Source: Ophiocordyceps camponoti-saundersi (nom. inval.) (lineage: Eukaryota > Ascomycota > Sordariomycetes > Hypocreales > Ophiocordycipitaceae). From it: a stretch of DNA of 64,000 nucleotides. Shown here one piece after another: positions 44,043 through 56,479 of the stretch. The notes beneath the pieces are model-generated. The model was not told the origin of the DNA and made no database searches. It saw only the letters and a program-made list of their open reading frames with translations. Location of the stretch: positions 1-64,000 of the forward strand of contig PDHQ01000081.1 in the NCBI GenBank assembly GCA_003339415.1, given 5' to 3'. The position numbers and the translations under genes were made by a program. Numbering within the stretch: position 1 is the first letter of the stretch; every line of letters begins with the position of its first letter.

Positions 44043-46320
44043 GTTAGTAGCAATTCTACTTATCGTTCGCCCCGGGGGAGCCCCTATTCCCTTATTTCTG
44101 CCCGTCTCTTCCTACTAACTACGACTATACTTATCGTATACTAGCTATTAAGACTTATAAGGTACTAATAGCTATTAGTAGCCCTATATTACTACTACTA
44201 GATACGCTATAATTACGAGCCCGTTAACTATAACTATTACTTAGTAGCTTATTATAATACGGCACTATACTTTACGACGCTATCGACGAAGAGGATCGAA
44301 CGGATATTATACGTATCTCCGCTATATTCCTCGGACCAGACCCCGACTACTAGCTAGTCGAGTAGGCGACCTCCCCCGTAATATTAAGACGGGCAGTTAT
44401 ATCCTAGAAAAAATAGGCCCGGCACCTACTTTATAACGTCCTTCCCTACGATATACTAGCCCGACGCCCACGGACACTAAGCACGACTACTAGTAATATA
44501 CTCCGAGATATAACCGAGGCTATAGACCTTACTTAAGCTCGCTTACCGTTATCTGCCTCCTCCTTATTCTATTTATAGCTATCGGAAGGACCCGACCTAC
44601 TACGCCTAAAGTTACCCGTATTATATCTCGTAGACGCCGTAGAGTAACTTCGTATTAATACTAAACTCTAGCGTACGCTATTACTATTCCTTAAACGCAC
44701 GCAGAAAGTAAAGTAGGTTAAGATATCTACCGGCCTACCCGGAGGCCACGCCGGAGGCTCCGGACCTACCCCGGGTACCACGCTTATACCGGACCTATCG
44801 AATACCCTAGAAATATTACTTATAGCTAATCTTACTATATAGATAATTACCTATATATTTAAGGAAAATAACTAAAATATAGTATCCCTAATAATAGAGG
44901 CTATCCGTAATATCCGTAACGACTTACGATCTACCCCGGGCATATCGGCCGTAGGCGTTATAACTACCCTACGCTTAACGGATATCGGCTTTTTTAACCT
45001 AGATAAGAGAGATACTACTAGCACGGGCATATTATTAGACGGTAAGTTAACTACTTATATATACGTATTTATATTTAGCGATAAGCTCTAGCACCTTACG
45101 AGGACCCGTAGCGAGATCCCGGTATATAAAGTATAGACCTAATATCTATAAAGATCGGCCCTTATCTAGTATACCTAAATCCTATCCGAAAAGATACGAT
45201 AGGCGCTAGAGTAAAGCACTATTAAGGATATCGTTACTAAGTTATATAACCGCTTTAAGCCCTATTACGGCGAAGCTATAATATAACTTAGATAAGCACG
45301 CTTCGGGCTTATTAATATCTATCGTGGCTAAGATATCTACGTATTTATTTAATAAATTGTCCGCGATACTAGGACTTATAATCACGATACCTAGGGCTAG
45401 CTGCGCGCGGCGTACTAGGTATTCGACGGAGTACTTTAAGGAGTGATAAACGAACCTAGCGAATATACGACTATCGATAACTTCTTCTAGTCTATTCGAG
45501 TTAAGGACTTAGCTATCTAACGATAGGCACTAGAGAAATACCGCGGTACGCTAAATATCCCGCTAGCACTACGATAAGGCTAAGGCCTATATAACGCCCT
45601 ACCCTAATTCCGGCCTACTCTTAGACCCTTTAGACCGGACTAACGAGGGCTGCTACCCGGCAGAGGTTAGGATAGACGCGGTTATAGGGGCCGGGGCTTC
45701 CACGATATAAACCGAGGGCATAGCTATAACCTATAAGGGTACGGCTATAACTTACCGTATAGTCGCGGCTATAGGCCCGATTTATACCGCGGAGTAGATT
45801 ATAGTAGAGGCAATAGCTACCGCCCGCCCTATAGCAGAGGTAATAGCTACGGTAATAGCTACGGCTAAGGTAATTACTAAAACCTACCTCGTCCTTATAA
45901 TAGCCCTAATTATTAGCTCCTACCTAACTAAACGCCGTACTAAAGCGGCCGTAACTTATTCCGAGAGGCACCCCTACCGGCACTAGCAGGACAAGCACCT
46001 CGTGCCGGCACGGCACTACTACTAGCTAGCGCATAATAACGAATAGCATAATATAGGGGGTTTATAGAAAACACGCCTAACGCCTCGGACTAGTATAAAG
46101 AGATAAATAAGTAGCTTAACTAGCATAAATAGCCCGAAGACTATAACGGCTACTAGGACGCTTATAGCGCCCCTAATATATACGACTATAACGAATAAGC
46201 GTACTATATAGAGATATCTAGCTTCCCCTATAACTTATAAACCGGGGAGCTATAGGACTAGACGGATACCCTGCCCGAACCTAAAAATATAGGCGATGCC
46301 TATTATATTGCTACTAAACC
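44043..46320 (+). pseudogene. Retrotransposon gag region (RIP-disrupted)
   Basis: From about 45060 to 45560 the plus strand reads, through TAG/TAA stops, as a gag capsid-like segment (motifs YNRFKPYYGEAII and FGLINIYRG). It is followed at about 45620-45900 by a Gly/Arg-rich tail with SRGNSY repeats. I see no CCHC zinc knuckle; the RG-rich tail may replace it in nucleic-acid binding, which is inference. The stretch 44043-45000 is also coding-like but I could not assign it. Pol continues directly in the same frame as far as I followed it. Confidence 0.65.
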
Positions 46321-49300
46321 CTAACATACTCACGCATATCGTATATATAACTTCGTCGTATCTAGCCGTAATAAACTCTTCCGCTACTTACGGGTATTAT
46401 ATATAACGAACGATAGATTATAAGCATTCTTCGCTACTATAATAGAATAAGGTTAGAAAACACCCTAGTTATCTACTTTAGCGACTAATAGACTTCGCAT
46501 CTACAAATCTAATACTATACCCCCTATAGGACCGAGGCAGTAGACCTACCTTAAGCTTTAGATCTGCCTAGACCTATCCTAGCTATATATAATATTAGAC
46601 GTCTACGCTAATATAGGTTACGACGTTATAATAGCAGACCGCTTATAGATTGCGATATTCTATCCTAAGCTAACTATTTACTTCTAGATATAACTATATA
46701 CCGTACGCGGTATTAGATCAGATATATATAGTATAAGGGAATACGTAATATTACCTATAAACTTCGTCGGGCGAGATATATCCGGCATCGACGTAGTCGC
46801 CTACTTCACCGCGAAAATTATACTTATAGATAACCTTCGCGCTAATATACTAATTAGAATAGATATCCTCGGGCTATAAAGCGTTAATATTATTAACTTA
46901 TAGGGATATGCTATCTTCTAGTACTACGGCGTGCGGGTTCGCATAATATTATAGCAGCCGGGCCTAGCCTAGCCGTATATCTTCCGCGTTACTATAGAAT
47001 AAGAAATATCGATCGCCCTAGGTTCTACGTATAAAGTGCAGATAACTTATTATATATTACTACCTCACGAGTATATCTTCGAGCCTATCGCTATACTTAG
47101 CCTTAGAAGCTATACCCTACTCGCTAATAGCGATACTAAACGAGCTATTATAATAAATATAACTACTAGGCATATTATACTCGCGAAGCACTAGCTCGTT
47201 AGCTACCTATATCGCCTAGACATAGCCGCACATAGATACGAGATCCTACTAGAGAACGTACTAACGGCAGCTAACCTCGCCGCTAAGGACCTAGAAAGGC
47301 TGGAATAATACCTATTTATACCTCCTAAAAACGATAAGGTCCTAACCTATACTACGAGAGTCTCTATCTATATAAGGCTAGGTACGAACGATACCGAACG
47401 CCTATCTTAACTCGTTACGTAATATATAGATATCTTTCGCGATAAGGGATTCGCCGCGTATAACGAAGATAAGATACTACGAGTGCAGCTTATCCTAGAC
47501 TAGTATATACTTATTCCGAAGAAATATAAGGTATATCCTCTCGGACCTACGGAACGAGAAATCGTGCGCACTACCCTCGGTAAGCTAAAAGCCGCAGGCA
47601 AGGTCTTTCGCATACGGGATTAAGTGCCCTTCGCCCTACCCGTATTCGTAGTTTAGTAAGGGATACCTCCTAAGGGACGTATAGTTATCGACGCTCGACC
47701 TTTTAATAGGATATGCTTATAAGACTAATATCTAATACGCAACTAGGATAAGATACGAGCTAAATTAGCGCACGCTACTTATATTACTATAATAGACGCT
47801 ATAAGTTTCTATTACTAGTAGAGAATATACCCGGATTTAAGATAGGGCTTTACTATTACTACGACTAACGGATAGTATATATTTAATATACCTATTATAA
47901 GCTATCGTAGCTATAACGTATATATATAACGACGAGTCGACTATATCCTACGTTATACCGCTGCGGACGCCTACTATAACGATATCGTTATCCCGTCTAT
48001 CGGCATCGATTAATATCTATAAGACCTTAAACTTATCTTCTAGCGCCTACGTAACTCGAATATTAGTATCGGACCTAGTAAGTTATTCGTGGGATACGAC
48101 ACCGTTATAGTACTCGGTTAGATATACGATAGTTACGGACCGTATATACCGGAAGAGAAACTCGAAGCCGTACGTAAACTTATCTTCCCTAAGTTAATAA
48201 AAGACCTAGAGCACTTTCTTAGCTTTATAGGTAGCCTAAGACACTACATGCTACGATACGCTATAATTATAGAACCGCTATAACGACGGAAAACTAAGCT
48301 TTAGCGTTACTACCGCGCTATTAAGTAGGCTAAAGACTATACTACGAAAAGCGGCACGAAGAAAATAAGGACCGCGACTATTAATATCGCTATCCTATCT
48401 ACGGCCGAGCTCCGCGTATTTAATAAGATAAAGATAGCACTAATAAATCACACGGTACTAACTTTCTTCGCTACGAAGCGCATTCTCTTTATAGACTTTA
48501 ATATATCTTACGACGGTATCGGCGTTATAATCTACCACGTTAATAACGCTATAATTAACTCTCTTAAGATAGACGGATTAATTACTAAATACCTACCCGT
48601 TAAGTTAATATAGCCGGTAGCGTTCTTATTACGATGCCTCGTGCCGGCCGAGAAGAAGTACTAGTCCACGGAGCTAGAAATAGCGGGATACGTATAGACA
48701 CTCTCTAAATACCGCACGTAGATTAACGTAATAGAGTGCCCACTAACGATTTATTTTATAGATTATATATCTATTATATTTATATACCGATAAATAGATA
48801 TCGCTAATATTATAGCTAGGTCGGCTATAAACCGTAAGCTCCTAAGGGGTATAGAATACGTTAGTCGCTTCGATATAAGGCCGATTTATAAAAGCGGCCG
48901 CACGTATATTATCCTAGACGTACTAAGTCGGCTTCTAGCCGAATACGTACCGCAGCTAACTACTACGCCCGGATAACTAAATCTCCTCCCCGACGATAAG
49001 CCCGACGATTAGATCTAAGTTACGACCTTATAGGGCGATATATACTAGGCGATAACGATGCTAGGACCTATACCACTAGCTACTATATTCTATAAGACCG
49101 GCTAATTTATAATATATACGATTGCTATGTCTGATAACCTTAAGTAGTAATTCTTAGAAGGATATTAGAACGACCTAGTATATAAAGGTATCCTAGAGAC
49201 GATTGCTAGTAACGATACCCTATAGCCGGCAGATAAGGCCGCCCTACTATTCTATACCGAGATAGATAGTATACTCTAGTACTAAACCTCTAACGCCGCA

Positions 49301-50640
49301 CCCCGACTATATATCTTAGTATTATATATATAATATATCCTTTCTATAATCTATAACGATAACTATATAGGATACGACCGCCTTATAAACTAACTCTAGC
49401 CCTTCTTTATCCGCTATAGTCGTCGCCTACTACGATAGTACCTTTAAACGTGCCCGATATACGAAGTATATCGCATACGATAATATCGACTATACGGGTT
49501 ACTCTAACCGATCTAGGCACCGGCAAACCCGTACGAAACTATTAGCCTTAACTTCCTACTAGGCTTACCTATATCTAATAATAGCTACGACTCGGCTATA
49601 ATCGTAGTAAATCGACTATCTAAAGAGATTATTATCGAACTATACCGAAAGATAGACTCCGCTACTTAAAACGGTATCGCCCTAACTAGGCGTCTCTTAA
49701 ACGGTAATTAGGGACTATTACGAAATATTATTATAGATAGGGATCCTAAATTCTTATCGGTAATATAGCATGCGATATAGCGATAATATTAGACTCGACT
49801 ATCCTACTCGACCGCGTACTACCCGCAAACCGACGGTTAGATAGAGAGATTCGTCTATATTATCGAATCCGTACTACGAGTATCGATCGACTCCCTACAC
49901 GACCTAGTAAAATAGCTAATAGCGGTCCTATATATTTAATTCGAACTAAATAATACCGTATTAGTATCTATAAGATAAGCGCTAAACGTTACTATAAAAG
50001 GGTTCACGCCTACGGGCCCTATAGCCGCACTAACGCTATTAATACCACGATAGAAAGACCTATTATCTACGCGCATAGAAGCTAGAGACGCTATCGCCCT
50101 AGCCGGAATAGTAGCGAAGAGATACTACGACCGCTACTATTAGCATATCTTATTTAAGATAGGCGATAAGGTATATCTTCGTCTACACCACGGATACTAA
50201 CTTCTATCTACGATCCCTATAAAGATCGATACTTAATATTACGGTCTATTCGAGGTTATAGAGCGCGTAGGCCGCGTAGCGTATAGACTAGCTATTCTAT
50301 AGTATTAGAAAATTTACCCTGTCGTAAATATAGAATAGCTAGAACTAGCTTTATTAGACCCCTTTATAAGATCTAAAATCACACTACTAACCGATATTAC
50401 TAAGAAGATACTAGAACGAATTATCGGTTAACATCTACGATACGATAAGACCGAATACCTAGTGCGATTCGTTAGCCTCGGCCACGAATATGACGTATAG
50501 ATCCCTATCGCCAAACTTAGCCTAACTACTATAACTACTCTATATAACTAGTATCGTGCGAAGCATAATACGTAACTACCACTAACTAGTAGTATTACTA
50601 TATCGCTATCCTAGGCTCTTAATAGCTATTATTCTAGATC
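46321..50640 (+). pseudogene. Retrotransposon pol region (RIP-disrupted)
   Basis: Reading through RIP stops, a retropepsin-like segment lies around 46560-46880 (ending NILIRIDILG). Reverse transcriptase spans about 47480-48300 (PLGPTEREIVRTTL, KGRIVIDARPFNRI). RNase H is at about 48480-48950 (DFNISYDGIGVII, LDVLSRLL). Integrase follows at about 49350-50300 (DRDPKFLS, YYPQTDGQIERF). The C-terminus (about 50390-50540, EYLVRFVSLGHEYDV) resembles a chromodomain, suggesting a chromovirus-like lineage. The reverse transcriptase active site reads YYND instead of YxDD at about 47972-47983; a TGAC to TAAC change would be a RIP event. Multiple stops make the region non-functional. Confidence 0.85.
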
Positions 50641-50699
50641 TCTTTTCCTTCCTTTTATATTTTTTTATACTTACCATACCCTCGTATCTCTAAGCCTCC

Positions 50700-52487
50700 C
50701 CCCCCTATCGTCTATAGAGTTCCCTAACCGCCTTAATAATCCCTATAACTCTCCCGCTTACGATTAGCTTCTCTTATACTTAAATCCTATACTTAGCTTA
50801 TTCTTCGCTCGCATAGCGAATACCGAGCTTAGAGACGAGCCTCTATAGGCAACGATAACAACCGTAGAATATAACGCCGTTAAACCTAAGTCGATAAGCA
50901 CTAACGACGTAACTACGAATATAATAGACGAGGAGAATACGGCAGCTAATACTATAGCGGACGGCATAAGCGTCGCTACCGGCACGACTGCCACGATAAC
51001 CGCAAAGCGGCTACTAAATAACTAGACCCTAATTAACTAATAGGCCGAGGAGGATAATAAAGATATCTATAGCGGCCCTCCGATATATATAGTAGCTTAA
51101 CACGCATAACCTATTACTACCAACGGCACTACGAATACCGTTATTTTATCCTAAACTATCGCGACATAAGCTATCGTAGACGTGGTAAATACACGCGGAT
51201 ATATCTTACTAGCTAACGGCCTTTTAACCGTTAATATCGACGGAGTGTGGAACTTATAGAATAACCCTAAACACGCTATCTACCGCACGCGACGTATCTA
51301 TAACCGGCAGTTACACGGACATATCGATATAAGCACCTACCTAAACCTAACTATAGTAAATACTATAGATAATATACGGATAAGGTATTAGCACGACGTA
51401 TTACGAAATAAGTTTAGAGAAATCTATAAACGACTCCTACGAGCGGAACGCTAGCGCTAGCTTAACCTTATTAGGGATAATATAGTAACGAAGTCGAATA
51501 CCGGCCTCGGCAATTATCGCTACTAGGTTAAAGCTAAATACGTAATAAACCTAGACTAGATCTAATTCCTACTCGCCCGTAGCATCTTTCCGTAGGCTAT
51601 AGTAGTATAGAAAGACACTATCCTTATATTATAGAAATTATAGATAAATATCCTTACCGATATCTAGCCCATTAACTATCTATTAAGCCTACTAGCTTAG
51701 GCCCGTATCGCCGATATAGCTAGACTATCTATTATAGAGCGCCTAGATATAGTATTTACGCGATATATTAACTTACGGCGTATAAGCTATAACGACTAAT
51801 ACTAGATAGCCGATATCGAATTTAAGTATTACGTTTTATCCGCTATCTTCTACCGTATAATACCTAATAAGCTAGATACTACCGATAGACTATCCCGCGT
51901 AGCGATATAAATTAAATATAAGTAGCCCTAGATAACCGCTAAAGATACTCCTACGAAACGCGCGCGAACCGATTTACTAAGCAAACGCACCGAATACGCT
52001 ACCGTATCCTTATATACCTTAAACACGACGACAAAACGCGCACGCACGGAATCAAGTAGTTAATACGTTAACCTAACTATAATACCCCCTAATCCTTCTA
52101 TAAGTATAATATAGCTATCGTAGATAGATATTCGAGATAGTAAACGCGAATACCCGATACTCGCTACGACTAATATATCGGACGCGACGGATAAGAAGCT
52201 ATAATATATACTTAAATAATATAATACTCGTATTACGGCCCTAATAACTACCGTAGAAACCTAATAGCGAGAGATCGTAGCCTTAAAGACTACTACGAAA
52301 AGCTAGTAGTATAAGCTCGCACGATTATACGCTAAGATCGAAGGAGACGACGAAAAACTAATAAATTAGTACGTAAGAGAAATCGCTAAACGTATACCAC
52401 GGTATAAGAAGATATCACCACCGTATTAGAACGATAAAGCGTAGGAGTAAGATAATCGTGAGGGCACGATTATTCCGACCGAGGGCA
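50700..52487 (+). pseudogene. Third reading frame between pol and 3' LTR (RIP-disrupted)
   Basis: From about 50730 to the right LTR one plus-strand frame (codons at positions of remainder 2 modulo 3) contains only TAG and TAA stops and no TGA, exactly what RIP does to CAG, CAA and TGG. That indicates a former open frame of roughly 550-580 codons. Readable pieces include LLTVNIDGVWNL, HAIYRTRRIYNRQLHG, RDNIVTKSNTGLGNYRY and two TKRART motifs resembling nuclear localisation signals. The C-terminal part is basic. I do not recognise the family; no clear membrane segment or envelope-like feature is visible. A T-rich stretch (50635-50670) separates it from pol. Confidence 0.6.
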
Positions 52488-52489
52488 AA

Positions 52490-52621
52490 TATGGCCGTAG
52501 GCCACGTGCGTATGCACGTGACACGCCTATCTATATATATATTAGCTTAGCTCGAGCTATGCAGGGCTCTCTCTACATAATACAAGATTATCACATCCCA
52601 TACTCATCGTGCCACCATACA
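52490..52621 (+). repeat. 3' LTR
   Basis: 132 bp, starting TATGGCCGTAGGCCACGTGC and ending ...ACCATACA, so the 3' CA terminus is intact here while the 5' TG has become TA. It contains CACGTGAC at 52515-52522. The downstream flank at once shows normal composition. Confidence 0.93.
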
Positions 52622-52626
52622 CTCAC
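52622..52626. repeat. Target-site duplication CTCAC, right copy
   Basis: Exact copy of 43906-43910, immediately after the 3' LTR. It confirms a single intact insertion with no rearrangement of the ends. Confidence 0.9.
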
Positions 52627-53306
52627 ACACATCATTGATAGCCTTATCTTAGCACAGACCTGATATAGCACGCAGCATCATCATAAAGGTGATCCTATTA
52701 TGGCCTGCGCATCCCCTTTGGCATCATATATATGGACATACATACTCGGCACGACGGTGCCAACGAAGGAATACGCCGAAATGAACCAACTTCAACCGTC
52801 TTCCGCCGAAACCCGAGGCGCAACAGGGGCTTTTGCGTCCTATTCGTCACCATCATCATCATCCATCTTCTTCTCCTTTGTAATATCTCTCCCCTTCTCT
52901 CTCTCTCTCTCTTCTTTTTCCCCTTCAAAATCCTCCCCAGACCATCTGCTGTGGCGGTGTTTATCCACATGTGCTGTCATCCATCGCATCGCCGCTTCAT
53001 GGGGGACTGTCATGGCCAATCAAAGCGACACTGAGGACCCTCGTGTCTCGAATTCGGGAGGCTATGCTTATGGATTTCGAAGCCAAGCCACTTTTGACAT
53101 CCTATTGGACGTAAGGATGCCAGCATCTCACAGCCAACCCCAGCCCTGGGCTGCAGAATAGCTTGCTCGTCCCAAGATAAAACGCCTTGCCGTCCTGAGC
53201 CGAATCTCCTCAAGTCGAGGATTTCGACCCAACAATCTGCTCGTTCTGGGGCTCAAGTCCAATATATCAAAGTAGCACGTCCCCAATACGTCTGTCTGCT
53301 CACGAC
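52627..53306. other. Flank between retrotransposon and CHAT gene
   Basis: No convincing gene. A plus-strand frame at 52700-53161 (153 codons) is Ser-rich, has no recognisable motif and is partly CT-repeat driven. The stretch should hold the promoter of the CHAT gene, so the retrotransposon ends about 0.7 kb upstream of its start codon. Confidence 0.45.
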
Positions 53307-56300
53307 ATGGAAGACGCCTCCTCCTCGCTGAGTGAATCCATCTCCAGAATCGAGCTCAGTGAACCCGGGCTCTTTTCCAGAACATCGCCCGAGACGTTCG
53401 ACAAGGATACTCCACGTCATCCGTATATGACTTTCACGACGATTCCAGGCAAATCACAACACTTGGTGGTCAGGATATGGTCTCATGATCAAGGTGAAAC
53501 GAGCATACAGGATTTGTTCATACCCACCTAGATATACTAATGCACACCATAGGATTCTGCAACCCTGACCTCGTGGATCCGCTCGACGTCTATGCCAACT
53601 CTTGCACCTGGTTCGCCTTCGGCCGCTTAAGAAGCACGGATATAGGAGGGACGAGGCAAATTTCTGACGAGGACCTGCATATCTTTCAGAGCAACGTCCT
53701 AGCCTCACGCTCACTATACTGCCACACCAACGAATGGAAGATCGGCATGCCAGCCGAAGCAGATGGCCACGACGACACAAGCCCGCTGACGCAGTTTCTC
53801 GACTCTTTCCCCAAAGGTTCCAGCCAAGAAATCGGAGTTTTCCCCTTGGCGAAATACCCGTACTGGGAGAACGTGCTCTGGAAGATGGAGGTGCAGATCA
53901 AGAATTGCGACGACGAAGACGATGGCTGGCAAACCGGCTGCCATGGCGAAACGACTTTACGACTAAGCAGAACTCATCGTGCTACCAGACGGTCGGTTGG
54001 TCCCGAGGAGAAGAACAGCTTGAGGCGTCAGTTTAACCCCGACGAGGCGACCGCTAAGACGGTCATAGATTTAATATCATGGGAAATCGCTCAAAAACAG
54101 GAACACCCCGAGGCCCTATCAACGGAAGACATCATGAAACTTCGCCAGGACATAGACTCGATTCCTGTCAATCATCCCATGCGGCCGATGTTCCTGGCCA
54201 ATCTGGCCATCATCCTAGCTCGACGCAGCCGATCTCTGGGTACGTTGGAGTACCTGAACCAGGCCATCAGCATGATGAGAGAAGCCGTAGCCTCGATTCC
54301 GCTGGGTGAGCCCTTTCGGGATACCTGCTCGAACAATCTAGGGCTCATGCTGGTGGTGCGTTTTGAACGCGTGGGCGATGTCAAGGACCCGGAAGAGTCT
54401 GTTGAATTGATGAGACAAATGCTTGCCAGGAATCCCCCAGCTTCTCCTTCACGAGTCACGACCATGGTCGTTCTCGCGGATGCCTTGCGGCAGCGTTCTT
54501 CCCGCTTGGCTGATAAGAGAGGCTTGAGAGAAGCCATAGCCGTGTGCAGGGAAGCCATCGCCACGGCTGCCCCGGGCGAGCCCGACGACGACGGAGAGGG
54601 TTTCTTTCCAACGCTTATGAAATGCTTAGCCGCCTACAACGATCTGACAGGAGAAGCGGCTCATCTGGACGAGGCCATCCAACTGGCGAGAGAGGTCATA
54701 GCGGCGACTCGTGACGATGCTATCCGGATGAATCTCACATTGGACCTTGGCCTCTATCTCGATAGACGCTTTTCTCAGAAACAAGCTGCAGAGGACCGCG
54801 AAGAATCAGCCGAATGTTTCCGGTTGGTCGTTCAATCCTCCGAGACCAGCCCACTAATGGATCGCATCGTCGCCGGCCGTCATCTCCTTTCAAGGCCAGA
54901 AACGCTTCAGCTAGGCAACGAGTCTTACGACATTGCCAATTACGTCGTTCCTCTGGTCTCCCAGCTCGCCACTCTTCGCGCCAACCCGGCCGACCACGCG
55001 TTTAATCTCTCAAGCTCGATGGGCATCGCGTCCGACGCCGCCGCTATTGCCCTTCACCACGGTGAGGAATCGACGGCGGCCATATTCCTAGAGAGGGGAC
55101 GCGCAATCATCGCCGGCAGACTCCATTTCCTTCGCACGGAGGCTGATACGACGGAGCTGCGGAAGCACCATCCGGAACTAGCCGGCAGCTTCGAGACGCT
55201 CAGGCAACGCCTGGTCACGCTGAAATCAAAGGAAATGGTGGAAACTGCTGGATCTACCTTTGCCTCGTCTTCGATAGACCGTCGCGAACTGGATGAAAAC
55301 CAACTGCGTGAGCTCCTGCTTCTCATCCGCAAGAAGGACGGCTTAGATGGCTTTGGTTCGACTTGCATCCCCGATGACATGTGTCGTGCGGCCGCTCAGG
55401 GTCCGGTTGTGGCCCTCAACGTAAGCGTGCACCGATGCGACGCCATCATAGTCCAAGAGTCTGGCGTAAGCGCCGTGCGGCTGCCAAACCTCTGTCAGGA
55501 GGCTATTCGAGAGCGGACGGCCGATGTGCAGTCCGCAAGAACTCTAGAATGGCTCTGGGACGTCATTGTCGATCCGGTGCTCGACGCCCTGGGCTTCACT
55601 TCCGTCCCTACTGGAGATTTCGGGCAATGGCCCCATATCTGGTGGATTCCGACCGGCTCACTGACCAGGTTCCCGATCCATGCGGCGGGATATCACCTGG
55701 AAGCCGGCAACAGGACTGCCCTGGACAGAGTCGTGTCCTCGTATTGCTCGTCAATAAGGGCTATTATCTTAACGCGTCTAAGGAGAGTTTGGGAACCGAC
55801 GACAGACGGCTCCGTCGCTGTTATCTCGATGAAAGACACGCCAGGGTTAGATCCTCTGGCTAATACAGTCGACGAGATCAGCGTCGTCCGGGAACTATGC
55901 GCTTCAGACCCCCTAAACCTGTCTATCGTCTCACCGAAACCATATCGAGACGAGGCTATAACGGCATTAAAATCCTGCGGCATCTTTCACTTTGCCGGCC
56001 ATGGCCACGCCGCAGAAAATCCGCTTGAAAGCCTCCTATACCTAGAGGACTGGAATAGCAACCCTCTCACGGTAATGGACCTTATCGAAACCGACCTTGG
56101 CATCAGCCCTCCCTTCCTTGCCTATCTTTCGGCTTGTGGCACCGGGAAGAATACGGATAATAAGTCTGCGGATGAGAGCCTTCATCTAACGGGCATGTTC
56201 CAACTAACGGGTTTTCGGCACGTTATTGGGACCCTCTGGGAGGTGGACGATCACCTGTGTGTGGACATGGCTAGGAAGGTCTACGAGTCGTTGGGGGAGA

Positions 56301-56479
56301 GGGGACTCAACGACACGTCTGTGGGCATAAGTCTGCACCGGGCAACTCGCGCGCTGCGGGAGGAATGGTTGGACAGCGAGATGACAGAGGCCAGGAAGCG
56401 AGGCCGAGACGTTGCACTTGTCCCAGAGGCGTTTTACAAGGCGCCGCTGTGGGTTCCTTATATCCATTTTGGGGTCTGA
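53307..56479 (+). CDS. TPR and CHAT-domain protease-like protein
   Basis: Exons 53307-53493 and 53553-56479 give 1037 residues. The intron has a TACTAAT branch-like site and rebuilds VVRIWSHDQGFCNPD, an N-terminal domain ending around CTWFAFGRLR. TPR-like repeats follow (about residues 225-500: FLANLAIILARRSRSLGTLE, NNLGLMLVVRFERVGD, DEAIQLAREVIAA). The C-terminal CHAT domain (caspase-like clan CD peptidase fold) carries the His in HFAGHGHA (about H879) and the Cys in LSACGTGKN (about C924), then FRHVIGTLWEVDD. Both catalytic residues are present, so protease activity is plausible. Some fungal CHAT proteases are linked to allorecognition or gasdermin activation. I saw no gasdermin-like gene nearby. 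No frame damage from the adjacent RIP region is visible. Confidence 0.88.

Larger units (their letters stand above)
43911..52621 (+). mobile_element. Full-length Gypsy-type LTR retrotransposon, RIP-inactivated
   Basis: An 8711-bp element bounded by two 132-bp LTRs and flanked by a perfect 5-bp duplication. Ignoring stops, one can read gag, protease, reverse transcriptase, RNase H, integrase and a chromodomain-like end, in Ty3/Gypsy order, followed by a further long frame. Stops are almost all TAG or TAA where CAG, CAA or TGG is expected, the RIP signature. Composition contrasts sharply with the flanking genes. A purine-rich stretch GAGGGCAAA lies just before the right LTR (polypurine tract). 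Sequence after the left LTR (GTTAGTAGCAATTCT) is the likely, RIP-altered primer site; the tRNA was not identified. No autonomous activity is expected. Confidence 0.93.

Noticed and set aside
50764..50994. 76-codon minus-strand hydrophobic frame in the retroelement
   Set aside because: Complement of RIP-altered Ala/Thr codons of the third frame; no independent support.
52700..53161. 153-codon Ser-rich frame before the CHAT gene, considered as a gasdermin-like partner
   Set aside because: Too short, driven by CT repeats, and no gasdermin-like features.
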